A stretch of DNA of 64,000 bases from Gonatopus flavifemur (GCA_018340375.1 JAFFJZ010000053.1:992001-1056000); one strand, 5' to 3'. Numbered from the stretch's first letter, positions 21,649 through 35,421 are shown. Notes: generated from the sequence alone by a model not told the origin. Translations and numbers: made by a program.

Positions 21649-24600
21649 CCGTTACATGAAATTACGTTTTCAAAAGATGAAGATGAAATTTTACGTGTCA
21701 GTAATACAAAATGTTTGTGGACATAACATACATTATTTTGAAAAAAGTATTTATACAAATAATGCGTGTTCTATTGAATGAGAAATGTTCACCTTTTTCC
21801 ATTTGTACAATGAAGCTTTCAGTAACTTTCTTCATATAATTGATTACTATAATCCACATCTCTTCATAGCCAATACGATGATTGTCTAGATCATCCCATG
21901 CTTGTTTTATATTTGCGTCCATCATAGCACTTCTGTTCCTAATCCGTTTTGTAACTTTTTGACCCAAACAGAGACTTTGAAAATCAAAAAAAGCAGAGGT
22001 TTGAACTCGAATCAGGCCCTCTGAAAATGTTCATAATTTAATATGAAAATAGATCTTAGACTGAACAATATTCTCAATATATGTTCTCATTCATCATAAA
22101 AACAAACGAAATCTCACTATATAAGGCCACTGCAAAATGAAATAGTAAATATTTCTTGGTGAAAAATACCTAAAAACACCCATATTGTGGGATGAGTCGC
22201 CATCTTCTCTTTTAAGCGCCGATGATAACGTTCCAAAAAATTATTTGTTCGATGAGAAAGTCTGTATACACTAATGATTTCCGGTGTTACGCGTTTAATC
22301 CAGAATTTTTCAAAATAGGCAAAGAATTCATGAAGTTTCATATAAAGTGTGGCATCAACATTCGAAATGATATTTCGATATTGATCATTGAAGGCAGCTG
22401 ATGGAAATAACGCTAAACCCATCAATTTGGTGAGTACCAATTCCGTTTCATCATCACACTTTTGATTTTTTATGATTTTCATTTTTCTAGCTTTTTTACG
22501 TAAGTCCTAAAATTATTCAATTGAAAAAATAATTATTTGGTTCCTAAACGAACTTTTAAAAAAATAGAATTTACAAGAAATAATCATCATAAAATTCCAT
22601 TATTAAAAAATGGATTGAAGTTTGAATTTGATGTAATTATGTTTGTTCCTTTTTTCTTTCTTTTTTATTCATTTGTCCAAACGGTTTTACACATGTTCCA
22701 CAATTGTGAATGTGCGTTAACTACGCCCAAGTAATAAAACGTTACAATCGAGGACAGCAGGTTGATTTGATCCGTGAAAAGATACTTTTGATAACTTGAG
22801 GAATTCTACATTTTTATTAGTCAATTTCATGACATTACTGCGATCAGTAGTCGATTTCTGTTTTTTGAACTCAACAAAAGTACTCTTTCAAGGCTTAAAC
22901 CCATCCTCATACAGCAAATTTTGATCCAGATGTACTCATAAACAGTTTTTCATGAGTTCATTGGGATATGTTTTAAGAGTTACCACTATGACCATGCAGA
23001 ACGAGTTCTTCATGAATTTCTGGCACTAAAAAATAATTACCAAGAATTATGAATTTCTTCCGAATTGACATGATGGGAATTGATTCCAGGCATGCTTCTG
23101 CTGTGTCAGTCCATTGTACATGTTATGTCTTTATTTAGAAAGATTTGTCCTTTGAGGTTCAATTTATTAAAACTGCACTGTCGTGTTCAAAATCTTGGAT
23201 TTGAAAATCCTAGTCAATCGTAGAGAGAATTCAAGAGTGAAAACATATTAGATTGAGAATTTTTTAGAAATGGACCCGTAAATTCTGGATTTAGCACAGG
23301 TGAGGAAGTAATCCATGCGTACTTGTGAACGTATGTGAACTATGTAAAGTACTCACATGGCAGTAATGAAAGAAACATCCATTTCATTTCGCATTTGGAT
23401 AGTGTGTTTTTGAACTATTTTGAAGCCCAATTTCATAGTCTGAAACAATTTGAGTTAGATTCAATCCTGGCGCAACAGTATTTTTCACAAATCCAAGTAC
23501 ACTGTTGTATGCTGCTTGGGTTTTTCTAGACATCAAGACCCACACGAAAGGTAATGCCTGGAAACAAATGACAATTCAGATATAACTCCATACTTGAAAT
23601 CATAATTTGTTCTGCAACTTTAATGACGTCATCTTAATCTGTTCATCATGAAAAAATACATTGCTACTTGCTTAAGTTAATTGTAGGTACCCAGCTAACC
23701 AAGTCTGATAAGTAAGTGGTCAATTATTGCCCAATCAGATTGGGTAAGATTGATCAATAATTGTCCATTTCTATGTCCGCATTAGCGACCAATAATTGAT
23801 CAATTTTTGTGGGCCAGTTGATTGCCCAATTACAGAGCAATATTAGGTCAACGATATGGGCATAGGTGCTGCCAAAAGTGCTCACAGAAAGTTGCTCATG
23901 ATTTGGCAATTATTGGGCAATCATTTTGGTTTGAGATTGAATGAGGATTGGTTATTTATTGAGATACTATAAATAATGTAATCATCCTGAAATACTAATA
24001 ATTCAAGCGTGAAAGAATTTTATTTGAATAAAAAAGTACTCTATTTATTTGCACTTTTTTCTTAATTTCAACCTTTTTAGATGGAATCCGTACACATTTG
24101 CTTTTTTATATAATCATATCTTATTTCTATAATATTTTGTGGGTTATAAACTCTTTATAAGCAAACTAATGATTCAATAAAAACATAATATCATGGAAAA
24201 TTCTTATGTGTATAAAGCGAGTGTTTTGATCGATTTTTCCACTGGCAAATTATTATTAGATCGCTTCAACCGTTTTATGTAAATGATATTCAATTAAATG
24301 AATCAAACTTTGGATTGAAAGATCCAGAATTTATTAAAAAAACCCATGTCTGGTATATTTGTTATTTATTAAAGTGGTTGTAATCGATTAAACAATTTGT
24401 TTGTCAGCTAATGAAAACCTTATATTCAGATTTTTTTGATATTACAACAAATTTAAGCCGTCTTTAAGCATTTTGAAACCAGAGCCGATTTCTGTGATTG
24501 ATTCAAAAGATTTTTTCATCTAAAGATCCATGTAATTAATGGAATATCAATTACGTGAAACGATTGAAAGCATTCACTAATTTTCTAGAGAAAAAATCGC

Positions 24601-25241
24601 CCAGGGTATACCCTCAAATTGGTATGACGAATATAAAGTTTCTATTATGTTGTTAAAACCACAATGGTTTATTGAAACAAATTCGTAATAAAATACTACA
24701 AAATTCTATATAAAATCAATGTAAGTCTTCGAAATTTAATTATTTTTAATATCAAATTCCGGTCAAATATCAGCAGAAAAAATGAAATCAATTATGTGTC
24801 TTTTCATGTTCGATTACAAATTCATTTCAATAAAAGATTCCAATTGCGGAAAAATATTTCTATTCTAATTATGTTAATTTAGAAGTCTCTTCAGCTTAAA
24901 ATATTATCAGTCAACGAATTTGTACTAAATTTCTCATATCACATGTCAAATATACTAGAAAGTACACAGTGGGTGTAACAAGTCCGATAACAGTCCTAAT
25001 AGAAATACCTTTTATATTTTACTGATAATGTTATTTAAGAATTAGTAATTCATCAGAATGATAAAAGAAACATTTATGATTGGATACAGTCGGAGAAAAA
25101 TATTAGAAATTCATCAAGGACAGAATGATTCAAAATATTTCCGTTGAAACTGTAATCGTACTTGTTACAAACACTATACTTATCATGACGATATTTATCC
25201 ATTTTATCACGCATTAAAAGTGAACATGAACCGAATCAACG

Positions 25242-25504
25242 TGTTTCTCAAGATATCTTTACGAAAAGCCTAAAGTGTTCAATGCCACACTTTTAGATAT
25301 CTTAAACTCTTCTTACATGTAAAAGATATTTATAAGGTAATCATAAGTTCTCTTTCCACATATTCTGAAAGATATCTTAAAAGAGGTCTTATAATTATCT
25401 TATAGATCTCTTTTAGATCTAAGAACAATTTAAAACATTCAAAAGGTATCTAAAAGTGTTGCAGAAGACATTTTAGACCTTTCGCAAAGATGACTTGAGA
25501 AACG
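25242..25504. mobile_element. ~260 bp palindromic MITE
   Basis: TGTTTCTCAAGATATCTTT at the left pairs with AAAGATGACTTGAGAAAC at the right. Many AAGATATCTT and TCTAAAAG blocks pair within it. The TSD is not clear. Confidence 0.6.
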
Positions 25505-25890
25505 GAATGTTTTATTGGGAAACATCGACATCTCGAAATATCAAACTCATTTGTCCAAATGAAAAATACATTCAAGTTTGTCAATATTGTGAAAAGTTTC
25601 AGTTCATACTGATTCAAGTGTCTACACGGTGAACAGTAATCAGTAACTGTTACAGCGAATAAAAATAATCATCAAAAAATTAAAGGCATATCACCCAACA
25701 TGGCGTTTCGTAGTACTCGTTACTGTTCTGTCATTAATGACGAACTTAATTACAATATCTATGATAGGACAATGATTTTCATTATCCAATTATATTTTCG
25801 TTTGTTCTTGAATCGATTATTGTCATTCAAAATAACGATTAATATTTACTTTTATCAGAGTACAGCGATGTGTAGGTGGACTCCCAATAC

Positions 25891-26091
25891 ACCGAATGAT
25901 TATTGCACCGAAAATTCATATTCCGAACGCCGATAGGAAGAAAGTTGATTATGCGGAAACCAGTCAAATCCGCCAGCCTTATGCGATCCATGAGAAATCG
26001 CCACATTTATCCAATCAAATATATCCGCCATAAAAATCTGTCAGTCTATCAGCGTTCGGAATAGCAGTTTTCGGTACAATAACCATTCGGT
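25891..26091. mobile_element. ~200 bp MITE with ACCGAATG ends
   Basis: ACCGAATGATTATTGCACCG at the left matches the complement of the right end (CGGTACAATAACCATTCGGT). TTCCGAACGC/GCGTTCGGAA blocks also pair. TSD not identified. Confidence 0.6.
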
Positions 26092-26746
26092 GCGGGAGAG
26101 TTGGTGTATTAGATGCTCACCGTAGTGTCTATACTATCCGGTATATCTTACACTTTGATTACCCGTATGGAAATGTTTTGCTCAAAAATTTTCGCAAAAC
26201 CATGAATACTTTCTGAAAAACTTCGTATTCGTATTCAAAACTGTGACGAATCTGTAATGAATTGTCAAAATTTCTCTAGCTGTTGAAAACTCTTGAAATC
26301 CTATGAATTAATTCGTATGCTATATGCTAGTAAGATGTGTAAAAAAGTATTTGAAAATTTCATCATTTTTTTTCTAACAGTCAGAAAAATGTTAGAAATT
26401 TATTAGTTTGGCTACAATTTTTCCTGATCATAATTTTGTTCTTATTTGTCTGGCAAAAATGAAATGGCCCTGGAAAAAATTAATATAAAATGTCCTCATG
26501 TTATTGGATTCTTCAGTTTGTCAGAGTTTCTCAGACTTTTGCAGAGAAACTACAAATTTTCAACTCATGGTTTACAGAAATTTTTCAGCTAAATATTTCC
26601 ATACGGGTAGTAAGTTCAATTTTTACATTACCGATATTTAACATTCATTACGCAGTAATGCATCGTTACGAGTTTGACAAATATTTACATGCACATCTTT
26701 CAGGTATATAATGTTAAAAGAAAACTATTTTATGAATCCCTTGATT

Positions 26747-28969
26747 CTATGAATTTGAAGAACCCTCAAACGTAGCAATACTGGGTTCTTTATCGCTCTG
26801 GGTAGAGTTGCGCTTGTTTTCTCTGTTTTTGTTCCTGCGGCGTTGTTTCCCATTTTCTAGGGCCTTATCCATGTCGCGATTGCATTCGACCTCCGTCACG
26901 CTGCTAATCACATCCAATTTGTTTCGTTTTAACGCTTCTGAAAGATATATGTATATGAATTAGTCTTACAGTTAGTTGCAGTCTTTCCAAAACATATAAA
27001 ACAAGAAAAATTTCATATTTATATCAACTCAATTCGTTTCCCAAGGAACACGAGTAGTCACGATGACATTCTGCTGACATCATTGTGACTCCCGATGATG
27101 TCATAGTGAGGTCATAGTGACGTCATTACATATCACGAAGATGTCATTATGACGTCCCTGTGACTAAGTTGTGTTACTTGGGTTGAATCAAGCAAATTTT
27201 CATTTAAACATGAAGCTAATAAAGACCTGATACTTTTAGTTGGATTAAATTTAAAATTAATTCATAAACCGTGCTGAATATGTTTAATTATTGATCGTAC
27301 CATTCATCGCCGAACATATTTTTGAATCCTGATATTTAATTTTCGTGGCCACTTTTCCTTTAAAAACTATTTCGGCACATAAATCAATCGAGATTGCTCT
27401 TTTTACCATGTCATTGAGAGCTTCCATAATTGAAAATCCACCTATAGAAGCGAAATATTGGACCTATAAACATAAGCAAATCGTTTTTCAATGAATTAAG
27501 TTCAACTCATATCAATATTTTTTATTAGATCCGTATGAAAAATTTCGGTTTTTCGTGATTCCCTGATTGAACATACCCATTGATTCTTCCCAAATTTCAT
27601 AGAAATTGAACAAAGGTGATGGAATACTAATCAATAATTTGTAAATGAGATTTGATCAGATAAATGTATTCTTCTAATATGATGATGATTCAATCTTGCC
27701 AATTCTAATTGGATCCAATTCGAGTTTGCACAACGTTCTAACAAAATCCCATGAAATTTCATGTTATTAGATTCAATGGATTTTTTCAATCAGGGTTGAC
27801 TCTTACCAATCGGTCGTATTCATTTTTTTCTTTCAAAAGTTCTTCGCATCGATTGAACTCTTCCTTCGTTTTTAACGGCAGGTACTCTGGCGAAGAAAAA
27901 ACAGTTGATCGTTGCGGTAATCTATTAACACTTTCTTTGGTTGCCTTAACATCTTTTGTCAGATCTCTGGAAAACACAAAATGCTACAGCTTCTTTATGA
28001 TTTCATAGGACATATTAAATGGAAATACTGACAACAATTGCTGATTAATAACACTGAGCTGCTGGTTTAGATTTGCAAATCGAGCCGCCATTGATTTCTG
28101 CAACTGTCTAAAATCAGAAACAATTATTGCTAATTCTATGGTAGATTTTCTAATTCTGAGGTAGACTTACTGTATAGCTACGAGGAAAACTTCGTTTGAA
28201 GTACTTGTTTGTTCAACAAACAACGTTTCATTATTTTCTTCTTTTTCTGCCTCGTCGAATTCCAAAATGTTTTTCAAAGCTTCATCCTCGATGTCGGTCA
28301 TTTTTTGTCCTCCATTCACTAGTTCACGTAGGTTGTTTTCTACGCTCTCATCATCAGAGCTAGTGTAAGAAGAAGGATTTTGTAAATCTGTAGGGTGCGA
28401 AACATCATCACAATGTCTGACATCACCATGGGAAGTTGTAAGTGTACCTACAAAGTGGATCTTGCAATAAGGTTCCAGATAATTTATGACAAATTATGTG
28501 AGAATAAAGGTTTACCGAATTGTTGAGTTCCCGAGTTTGGGAATGTAATAATAGAGCTTTCTGGAACGTTAGTAACTACGGTAGGAACCGCCGCCACATT
28601 TCCCGCATCGATTCCTTGACTTTGGTCAACAGGAAAAAATGATGCTGGCCATTGAAAATTCTGCCCCGATATCGGAACAGGAAGAAAAACTTGACCTTCG
28701 CTGTTTGTACGGGAATCGGTGCTGAGATTACTTGAATTCAAAGTAATCGGTTGCACATTAGAGTTCAGGAATCGCATATCATTGCTTGGAGTAGATTGAA
28801 GAGTGAAATTCGTAGATAAGCCGGGTGTATGAGATAATTTTGTCTTCAATTGTTTGACAGCATCTGACGGTTTTGCTCGCACTTGAGATTTTTTCAGGAA
28901 CCCATCATCCGTATCAGTAGATTCTAAACGAAGGGGTACTTTATGTTCCCTCCTTGGACGTTTATTCAT
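26747..28969 (-). CDS. DUF4806-domain protein (six exons)
   Basis: ATG at 28969-28967 follows an acceptor (TTTTAG|C), so a non-coding first exon is likely. Exons: 28969-28516, 28447-28171, ~28107-28029, 27966-27807, 27464-27301 and 26937-26747 (TAG). The product is ~380 aa: a Ser/Pro/Asn-rich N-terminus with a basic start (MNKRPRREHK), an acidic middle, a Gln-rich helix, then the DUF4806 domain (LPLKTKEEFNRCEELL through SIGGFSIMEAL and IVFKGK), and a basic tail (KQRRRNKNRENKR). Phases agree except between exons 3 and 4, where the exact donor is uncertain. DUF4806 proteins are of unknown function and in arthropods often accompany repeats. Its position 1.8 kb from a tnp2-like gene on the same strand suggests a second transposon protein, perhaps DNA-binding (inference). 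Confidence 0.7.
27040..27182. mobile_element. 143 bp MITE, CCCAAGGAACAC ends, TT TSD
   Basis: Begins CCCAAGGAACACG and ends GTGTTACTTGGG; TT flanks both sides (27038-27039, 27183-27184). The interior is dense in GATGTCAT/ATGACGTC blocks. It lies in the DUF4806 intron before the last exon and belongs to the same terminal type as 20735 and 39463. Confidence 0.8.
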
Positions 28970-29050
28970 GCTAAAATTGAAACACAAAAAAGATATTAAT
29001 AAAAATCCAATGGCATACAAATGTGTGAAAACCTTGCACGATTCATTCAT

Positions 29051-30748
29051 TTCTCATGCACTTTAGGTTAATATTACTCAATTAAGAAAAATTGTGAACA
29101 AGAGACATCCAATAAGATGAGGTGAGGTGCTTCAAAATTGTGGTACCGAATGTGTTTGATACAGTATGCTTGCTTATAAATGTTAATAGCAATTCAGGTT
29201 ATTAATTGTTTCCAAGGGGAATGCAATAAACAATTGGTACGTATATGCGCAAACGTTTTTCAATAAAAATAATGAACATAATTGAAATGACAATAGACAA
29301 CAATACACACAATACACCAGCTCAGAGAAAGTTCAAAAAACGTTCAATTGGAGCTAGAAGAATTGATTATGTTTGCTCAAGGACTATTTCTGAACTTTTG
29401 TGCTGTGTGGGATTACTCTCAATCAAACAAATATACTGTTCAATGCTGTACTCACTGTAACATTTTTTTTCATCAAAAAATCCCGCGATAGTGGTCCACC
29501 GACGTTATTATTTTAAAGAAATTTAGTATCAAACGACAGTATTAAAAATGCTCACAATTAAATTGCGAACGATGCCGGACAAGCAGTGTTCAGGAAAATT
29601 TATATACATTTTACAAACAGGAAAAAAGGATACATAACAAATTCATCTTCATGTTTTCAGATACAATATATACAAAATAACGTCTCGAATCAAAACACAC
29701 GAATCAAATTACTACCACGTATCTCAACATCTTTGTTGCTCAGGTTTCAGTTTTCGCAGGAAGAAAAAACATGACGAAATCCCAAAAAAACCGTATTTGA
29801 ATAACAACTGAGTACAAAATGTTATAATTCCATTATTCACTCATTAAATGGGAATTCCTTCATTGACTATACATTATTATCTTTGGTGGAATAAATGTTT
29901 CATTTGTCTGTCATGAGTTGAACATAATTTGAACGAAATTGAAATCTCTCATTATCTATTATGAAATTTGTTCTCGCAAATTGACAAACTGGGCAAGATA
30001 TTCATTGCAAATGAAGTTCAAAAAGATGAATGAAAAAATACTTTCTGACTAACACTGGGGGAAGTGTTTACGAAAGATTTGAAGAATATGCAAGTTTCAT
30101 ATTTTAAATTGTAAATGAACCTAACTCTAATGTCACACACCAATTTTTTCGAGATGCAAAAATGCTGGATGTTTCCTCATTTTTTTTCATAAAAAGTTTG
30201 ATTGTAACCCGATTGAGGTTCGTTTTCCATAAAAGATGATTGCAACTCCTTTAGTACTGTCTCTTGAACTGTCTTGGAGGGAATCAAGGCCCACAAAGAC
30301 AAGTATGATGGATATGTACGAATTTTTAGATGTGTATGGATATAGATACGATCTGCATTAATACAAAGAGAATAAATAAATAGATGGATGAAGTATGTTT
30401 TGGTTTCTACATTACAAAACGAATTGGCTCGTATTTCAGTTAATCGCAACAAAAAAAGTAGGTGTCTACTGTGTACTGTATCCGTTTCAAGCCAAAAGGT
30501 CGTATGTTTAAAAAAAAACACGTTTTTTTCTTATATACTTAAATCTAAATAAGCTTCGTACATGTATTTCGATGCAGAAAATCATTGAATTGTTGAACAT
30601 TATTAAGAAAAACTCATGTGAAATTAACGGTATTTGTATCATTCAACATGTATAACTTTGGATGAAATACTCAATATCTTGAAACTTCAAAATATGGAGA
30701 TACAGCGTTTTGGCTTAAGACGGCAGTTTATCTCATATCAAAACGAAA
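29051..30748. other. Intergenic AT-rich stretch between the DUF4806 and tnp2-like genes
   Basis: No recognisable coding sequence. Short frames here lack domains and have repeat-like composition. It probably holds the promoter and 5' exon of the DUF4806 gene and the 3' UTR of the tnp2-like gene. Confidence 0.55.
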
Positions 30749-32959
30749 TTAGTTGTTGTGCAATAATTGTGCTACTACAAAGGTTCCAGGTTCTGGATTT
30801 TCTGATACAATATCGTCATCATCATCGTCTATTTCATCGTTCAAGTTTTTCTGATTGATGATATCAGTATCCTCTTGATAGAAGGAATTCCAAAAAGGCA
30901 TACGAAAACAATTGGTGTGTATATCAGCAAGAGGAACTACAATCAACTTGTTGGAAAGATTTGAGCATTTATAAATGCCGTTGAATGATGAGGGCACACC
31001 AATGTCATAGAAGTTTTCAATGGAATCGAACGTTCTCGCGACAATAAATCCATTATTCTGTTGAAACAGTATATTCTCAATAATGCAAATAGAACCATTG
31101 CGTAACATGCAACAATTATCAGTGGAATTAACGGAAATGAATATACCGTCCCATTGTACGCTTTTGTATTGTGAGAAATGTGACATTGACTGTGGAATGG
31201 GACCATTTGAATGTTTGTGCAGAAATTTGGGCATTTCAACTGAACTGGTGTTTGACTGTTCCTTCAATAATTCATTTTCTTTCAGACGGTTGAAAATTTC
31301 TTTCAACCCATTACCGGGTTTTTTTGAAAGTTTACGGAAGAAAGACATATGATTTTCATACGGAAAAGCAGATATATTGTCTAGACTACCGAATCTTTTT
31401 ACATCTTCAGTGATATGTAACAAGCCATGGAGATTGTAAGAAGCAAAAGACGTTCCGTAAATCTCAATGCTTGTCGAAACAAAACTTTTTATTGCTTCCT
31501 CTGCGAATTCCAAATCTGTTGTGGTAATGGTTTTCTTGGTGAGACAACGGATTGACCCATGTAACAATAAAAAGTTGACATAACTTTCGAATGGTATCAC
31601 CCCGAATAGAACGACTATACCAGTATATAGAAGAAAGAGTCTGAATTCAGTTGCTTTATAATTGGCAAAACGAGTAATTGGAGACGGGCGACGAGAAAAT
31701 TGTCGTGGACAGTAAAGAGCTAATATCTGTAACCTTTTTGAAATAATGTCTATGAATCTAGCCGAAAGTTTGTTGTCTTTCTTGAATTTGCCAACTATCC
31801 ACGCTTCAATCAATTTTTTCGTAATCCCCAACAAGACCAGATGCATATAATCGAAAACGCTGTCGCAGACTACGTCATCGAAAATTTCGATAAGGGGGCA
31901 TCCAATTCCGCTTTTAGAATGCTCATCTTTTAAGCTGCGTGAAACATATTCTTCATGTGTTCTTGGTGGACTGTGCAAATCGATATATGCGAGTTTGTTG
32001 TTGCTTCCTGTTACACCAGAAACCTTACACCTTGAACAAGGCTTTCTAGATCCATGACTTCTGTGATTTAGAACATATGCCCTTGCAGGAGCATCAGCGA
32101 TAAGAGCGTGGAAACGAACAGGGATTATTCGATTTCTAAAGGAAATACCACCTTCAGACTTGATACACCTTATTTCTTCAAGAAAAGTTCCGAACAATTC
32201 ATAGAAATTTTGTGGTTTACCTTTACCGAAATAAATGCCAATGATTTCTGGCTTGTATTTATTAATGTTAACAACCGCGAACATAATGGGCCAATATTGC
32301 GTTTTGGTAGACTTATCGCCTTCCCCTCCATCAGTGGAAATATCGATTTGGAGAAATGGAGGTAAAGAATCAGGATCGACTGTTTCCAAAATTTTTTCCA
32401 GACTTTTTCTAAACCCGATATGCAAATATTCACCCGGAGGAATCGAAGTCAATTTTGCGGATTTTCGAGGAGTATTCATTAATGTTCGCGCATCTTTTGG
32501 TAAATACTGGAAACATGCATGTGATCTTATCAGATCAAGAAACCCTTGTCTCTGAGTAACATTCAAGTTATAGCCGATAAAGTAACGTCTTAATTTCTGT
32601 ACAAAAAATTCATTTTCGTCAACTGCTTCCTCAAAATAAGTAGTGGCATCGTCAACTACATTCTGAGAAACAGTTTCGAATTCCGCAGATTTTGAAGTAT
32701 CTTCAACATCCTCACGCTCTGAGCAGATTGATTCGGGCTTATCGGTGATTCGAGATTCGGCATCTATTTTCATTTGATTTGATTGAACTACCGTTACCTG
32801 AACACTGTTTACATACGGCAATATGTTTTTCTGAAGTGATACGATATTTTTGGAAGTATCGTTAATTCTTTTTAAAATTCTTCTTTGCTGTCTTTTACAA
32901 AGATTTTCAAAGTTTCTCCTACTCCGCGGAACTGTACAAGTTACTTTGCGAAACCGCAT
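30749..32959 (-). CDS. tnp2-like transposase (CMC/EnSpm-type), intact 736-codon frame
   Basis: The uninterrupted frame starts at ATG 32959 and ends at 30749. It resembles animal relatives of the plant CACTA TNP2 transposases: a basic, Arg-rich N-terminus with Cys (NLCKRQQRRILKR), an acidic segment, then the core with LQIDISTDGG, WPIMFAVV, a C-x2-C (PCSRCKVSG) and the signature FDYMHLVLLGITKKL, followed by a C-terminal part and an acidic tail with six Asp. Such proteins excise and insert elements with CCC- or CAC-type ends and 2-3 bp duplications. There is no stop or frameshift, unlike nearly every other transposase gene here, so this may be the youngest or a functional enzyme. Acidic residues of the DDE core cannot be assigned by eye. 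Family call is from motif memory. Confidence 0.65.
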   Translation of the reverse strand: MRFRKVTCTVPRSRRNFENLCKRQQRRILKRINDTSKNIVSLQKNILPYVNSVQVTVVQSNQMKIDAESRITDKPESICSEREDVEDTSKSAEFETVSQNVVDDATTYFEEAVDENEFFVQKLRRYFIGYNLNVTQRQGFLDLIRSHACFQYLPKDARTLMNTPRKSAKLTSIPPGEYLHIGFRKSLEKILETVDPDSLPPFLQIDISTDGGEGDKSTKTQYWPIMFAVVNINKYKPEIIGIYFGKGKPQNFYELFGTFLEEIRCIKSEGGISFRNRIIPVRFHALIADAPARAYVLNHRSHGSRKPCSRCKVSGVTGSNNKLAYIDLHSPPRTHEEYVSRSLKDEHSKSGIGCPLIEIFDDVVCDSVFDYMHLVLLGITKKLIEAWIVGKFKKDNKLSARFIDIISKRLQILALYCPRQFSRRPSPITRFANYKATEFRLFLLYTGIVVLFGVIPFESYVNFLLLHGSIRCLTKKTITTTDLEFAEEAIKSFVSTSIEIYGTSFASYNLHGLLHITEDVKRFGSLDNISAFPYENHMSFFRKLSKKPGNGLKEIFNRLKENELLKEQSNTSSVEMPKFLHKHSNGPIPQSMSHFSQYKSVQWDGIFISVNSTDNCCMLRNGSICIIENILFQQNNGFIVARTFDSIENFYDIGVPSSFNGIYKCSNLSNKLIVVPLADIHTNCFRMPFWNSFYQEDTDIINQKNLNDEIDDDDDDIVSENPEPGTFVVAQLLHNN

Positions 32960-34059
32960 ATTTTGATGTGAGCCAAAAAATGATTAATTATAACTTCGGT
33001 TGTAAATGCAACATGTCCAATGAACGCTCCATTTGTTGAACAAATCTAAAAAAATATATTGATTATGCATTACATATGTATACGAATCAGACTAATGGTT
33101 TAGAAAATACTATATTTTTATAGGAACTGGACATAGTGTTAAGACTTGAAAAAATTTTTCTACAATGCATTTTCCACGTCGAAAATCGCTTGCATGAACT
33201 ATAATTGAAGTATTGGAATTTTCGAAGAGGTAGAAAGCCTTTTGTATGGTTCAGACATCGCTGATTGACTTTAGTAAATTTTTTTCAAACTTTGAACGTA
33301 TTTTTCTCAAAACAACGCAACGTTTTTTTGGCCGGCAGCAATGCGTTCTGCAGAACCACTGGGCCGATGTTCTTGAAACTTTAACCACATATCTTACACA
33401 TGAATAACTTTCGCGCATTCTACAATTATATTGAAATTTCAATTTTTACTATATTTTTGGGGAAAAAAAACAGTGAAAAATAGTTTCAATTTTGTGTTGT
33501 TTTTTCATCTCAACCATTTTTTTCATTCATCAAAAAATATCAACCAATTTCATCAATTTTTGCCGGCCTGAATTTTTTCGAATCCTGGTCAAAATGGTAA
33601 GAGATGTTCACACGAAAGGTCCTTTAATTTCAAGACAAACAGAAAAATGAATGCCACGCGGAAAAATACTTCACTGATAACTACAAGTACACTACGTCCT
33701 CGTTCCTAATTACCTAATTATCATGAAAAAAAACTTATGCGAATTCATATAAATACAATATCAAGTGCTAAGAACACTGATGGATTCATTGATAAAATTA
33801 CAACATGAAAGATCATTTATTCAACAAAAAAAAATAATAATTTTTGCAGGTGATATTTTATGAAATTTTATTACCCTAAGAACAATTTCAGACCGAATCA
33901 GTCAATTATCGCGATTTTTAACCAATGTTTATGAAAAATTTATACGATTGAAATCGTGATATTCCAAGTTTTTGCCTATTAAATGTTATAAAACCTGACC
34001 AGAATTTTTTTCTAATTCATCCACATGCATTTTATAAAAGATAATAACCTCGAGAGCAT

Positions 34060-34250
34060 CCCGTAGACCCCAGAGTTACTAGATCCCCCTACCCAAAATA
34101 CTCAAAGATGAGTCAATGGAATGGAATAAAACAACCAGCCAGACTTTATTTCATATGAATACAAGGTCTGGCTGGTTGTTTTATTCCATTTTATTGATCC
34201 ATCTTGGAGAATTTTGGGTAGAGAGATCTAGTAACTCTAGGGTCTACGGG
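34060..34250. mobile_element. 191 bp palindromic MITE, CCCGTAGACCC ends, AT TSD
   Basis: Arms CCCGTAGACCC...GGGTCTACGGG extend into AACAACCAGCCAGAC and its complement around a short loop. AT is duplicated at 34058-34059 and 34251-34252. Confidence 0.85.
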
Positions 34251-34317
34251 ATGCGCTTAATCACAATTTTAAAACAGAATTTATCAATCCTCGCGATTAC
34301 TAACTAATAATTATCAA

Positions 34318-34423
34318 CCCTTTAGTGCTGCAGCGGGCAAAACCCGACCGGGCAAGAAAAATGGGGGTGACGCTTACCTGTGGTGATTCGTAGGAGTGGG
34401 GAATTCCTTACAGTACTAAAGGG
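34318..34423. mobile_element. 106 bp piggyBac-type MITE
   Basis: Ends CCCTTTAGTGCTGCAG and TTACAGTACTAAAGGG are typical of piggyBac-like termini. TTAA follows at 34424-34427; the left flank is TCAA (34314-34317), a one-base variant of TTAA. Confidence 0.75.
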
Positions 34424-34814
34424 TTAAAGATTTATAGGGTTGATATCGCGATATTCCGAAATTTACTGCATAAACAGTTATATATAAGAACTAATCCAGA
34501 ATGTTTGTAAATTTTCCCAAATGCATTTTTAAGACATATAATAACCCCAACAGCAACTCCAGATCGAATTCATCAATTATCGCAATTATTGAGTACCGTT
34601 TATTCGAGGGTTGAAATGGCAATATTCCAAGTTTTCCTCTATAAAATGTTTCAGGAAATGATCGGAAATTTTTTTAATTTTCACAAATAAATTTTCATGA
34701 ATAGTAATAAACCTAAGCTCAATTCAGATCGAATTTATCAGTCATGACCATTCTTAACCAATATTTATGAAGTATTCATACGATTGAAATCGCGATATTC
34801 TAACTTTTCCTCTA

Positions 34815-35048
34815 CACTGAGAGGAAACATTCCCGGGAAAAATAAACCATTCAATTGAAAAGTGGTAACAAAATACTTGATTGATTTGGACGAAATTTTA
34901 TTGATTCAACAAAATATGTATTCAATCAAGCAAATATTCAATATATTGTAGAATATTTTTTCAAAGCAAACTTGATTTAGAACAATTGAGGATTTTTTTT
35001 TGCGACTATTCAATTTGATATTCTTCTTGGAAATTCTTGCTCCCAGTG
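34815..35048. mobile_element. 234 bp MITE, CACTG ends, TA TSD
   Basis: CACTGAGAGGAAACATT at the left and TTGCTCCCAGTG at the right are imperfect inverted ends. TA flanks at 34813-34814 and 35049-35050. Confidence 0.65.
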
Positions 35049-35108
35049 TACAAAGAATTATGGAAACTCATCAGGAATTCTTTTGAATGTTTTCAAACGC
35101 ATTTTCAT

Positions 35109-35421
35109 CCCTTATGAAAAAACCCGATATCGGAATTTCATCGTTGAATCATCAATTGTATCAATACTATCAAAAATCTATCGTTTGGTTTCATTATCAG
35201 ACAAGTCCGATAAAAATACGAGATCTGCGATAATTATCCAATGTAAACCCGATATCGGGAAATCATCGGCTAGCTGATCGGTTTTATATCGGATAATTAT
35301 CGCAGATTTCGTATTTTTATCGGACTTGTCTGATAATGAAACCAAACGATGGACTTCTGATGATATTGATACAGTTGATGATTCAACGATGAAATTCCGA
35401 TATCGGGTTTTTTCATCAGGG
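35109..35421. mobile_element. 313 bp near-perfect palindromic MITE, CCCTTATG ends, AT TSD
   Basis: Arms of about 130 bp begin CCCTTATGAAAAAACCCG and share GGTTTCATTATCAGACAAG and TCCGATAAAAATACGAGAT-type blocks. AT is duplicated at 35107-35108 and 35422-35423. The transcript would fold into one long hairpin. Confidence 0.9.

Noticed and set aside
32108..32555. Plus-strand frames antisense to the tnp2-like gene
   Set aside because: Shadows of the intact 736-codon frame.
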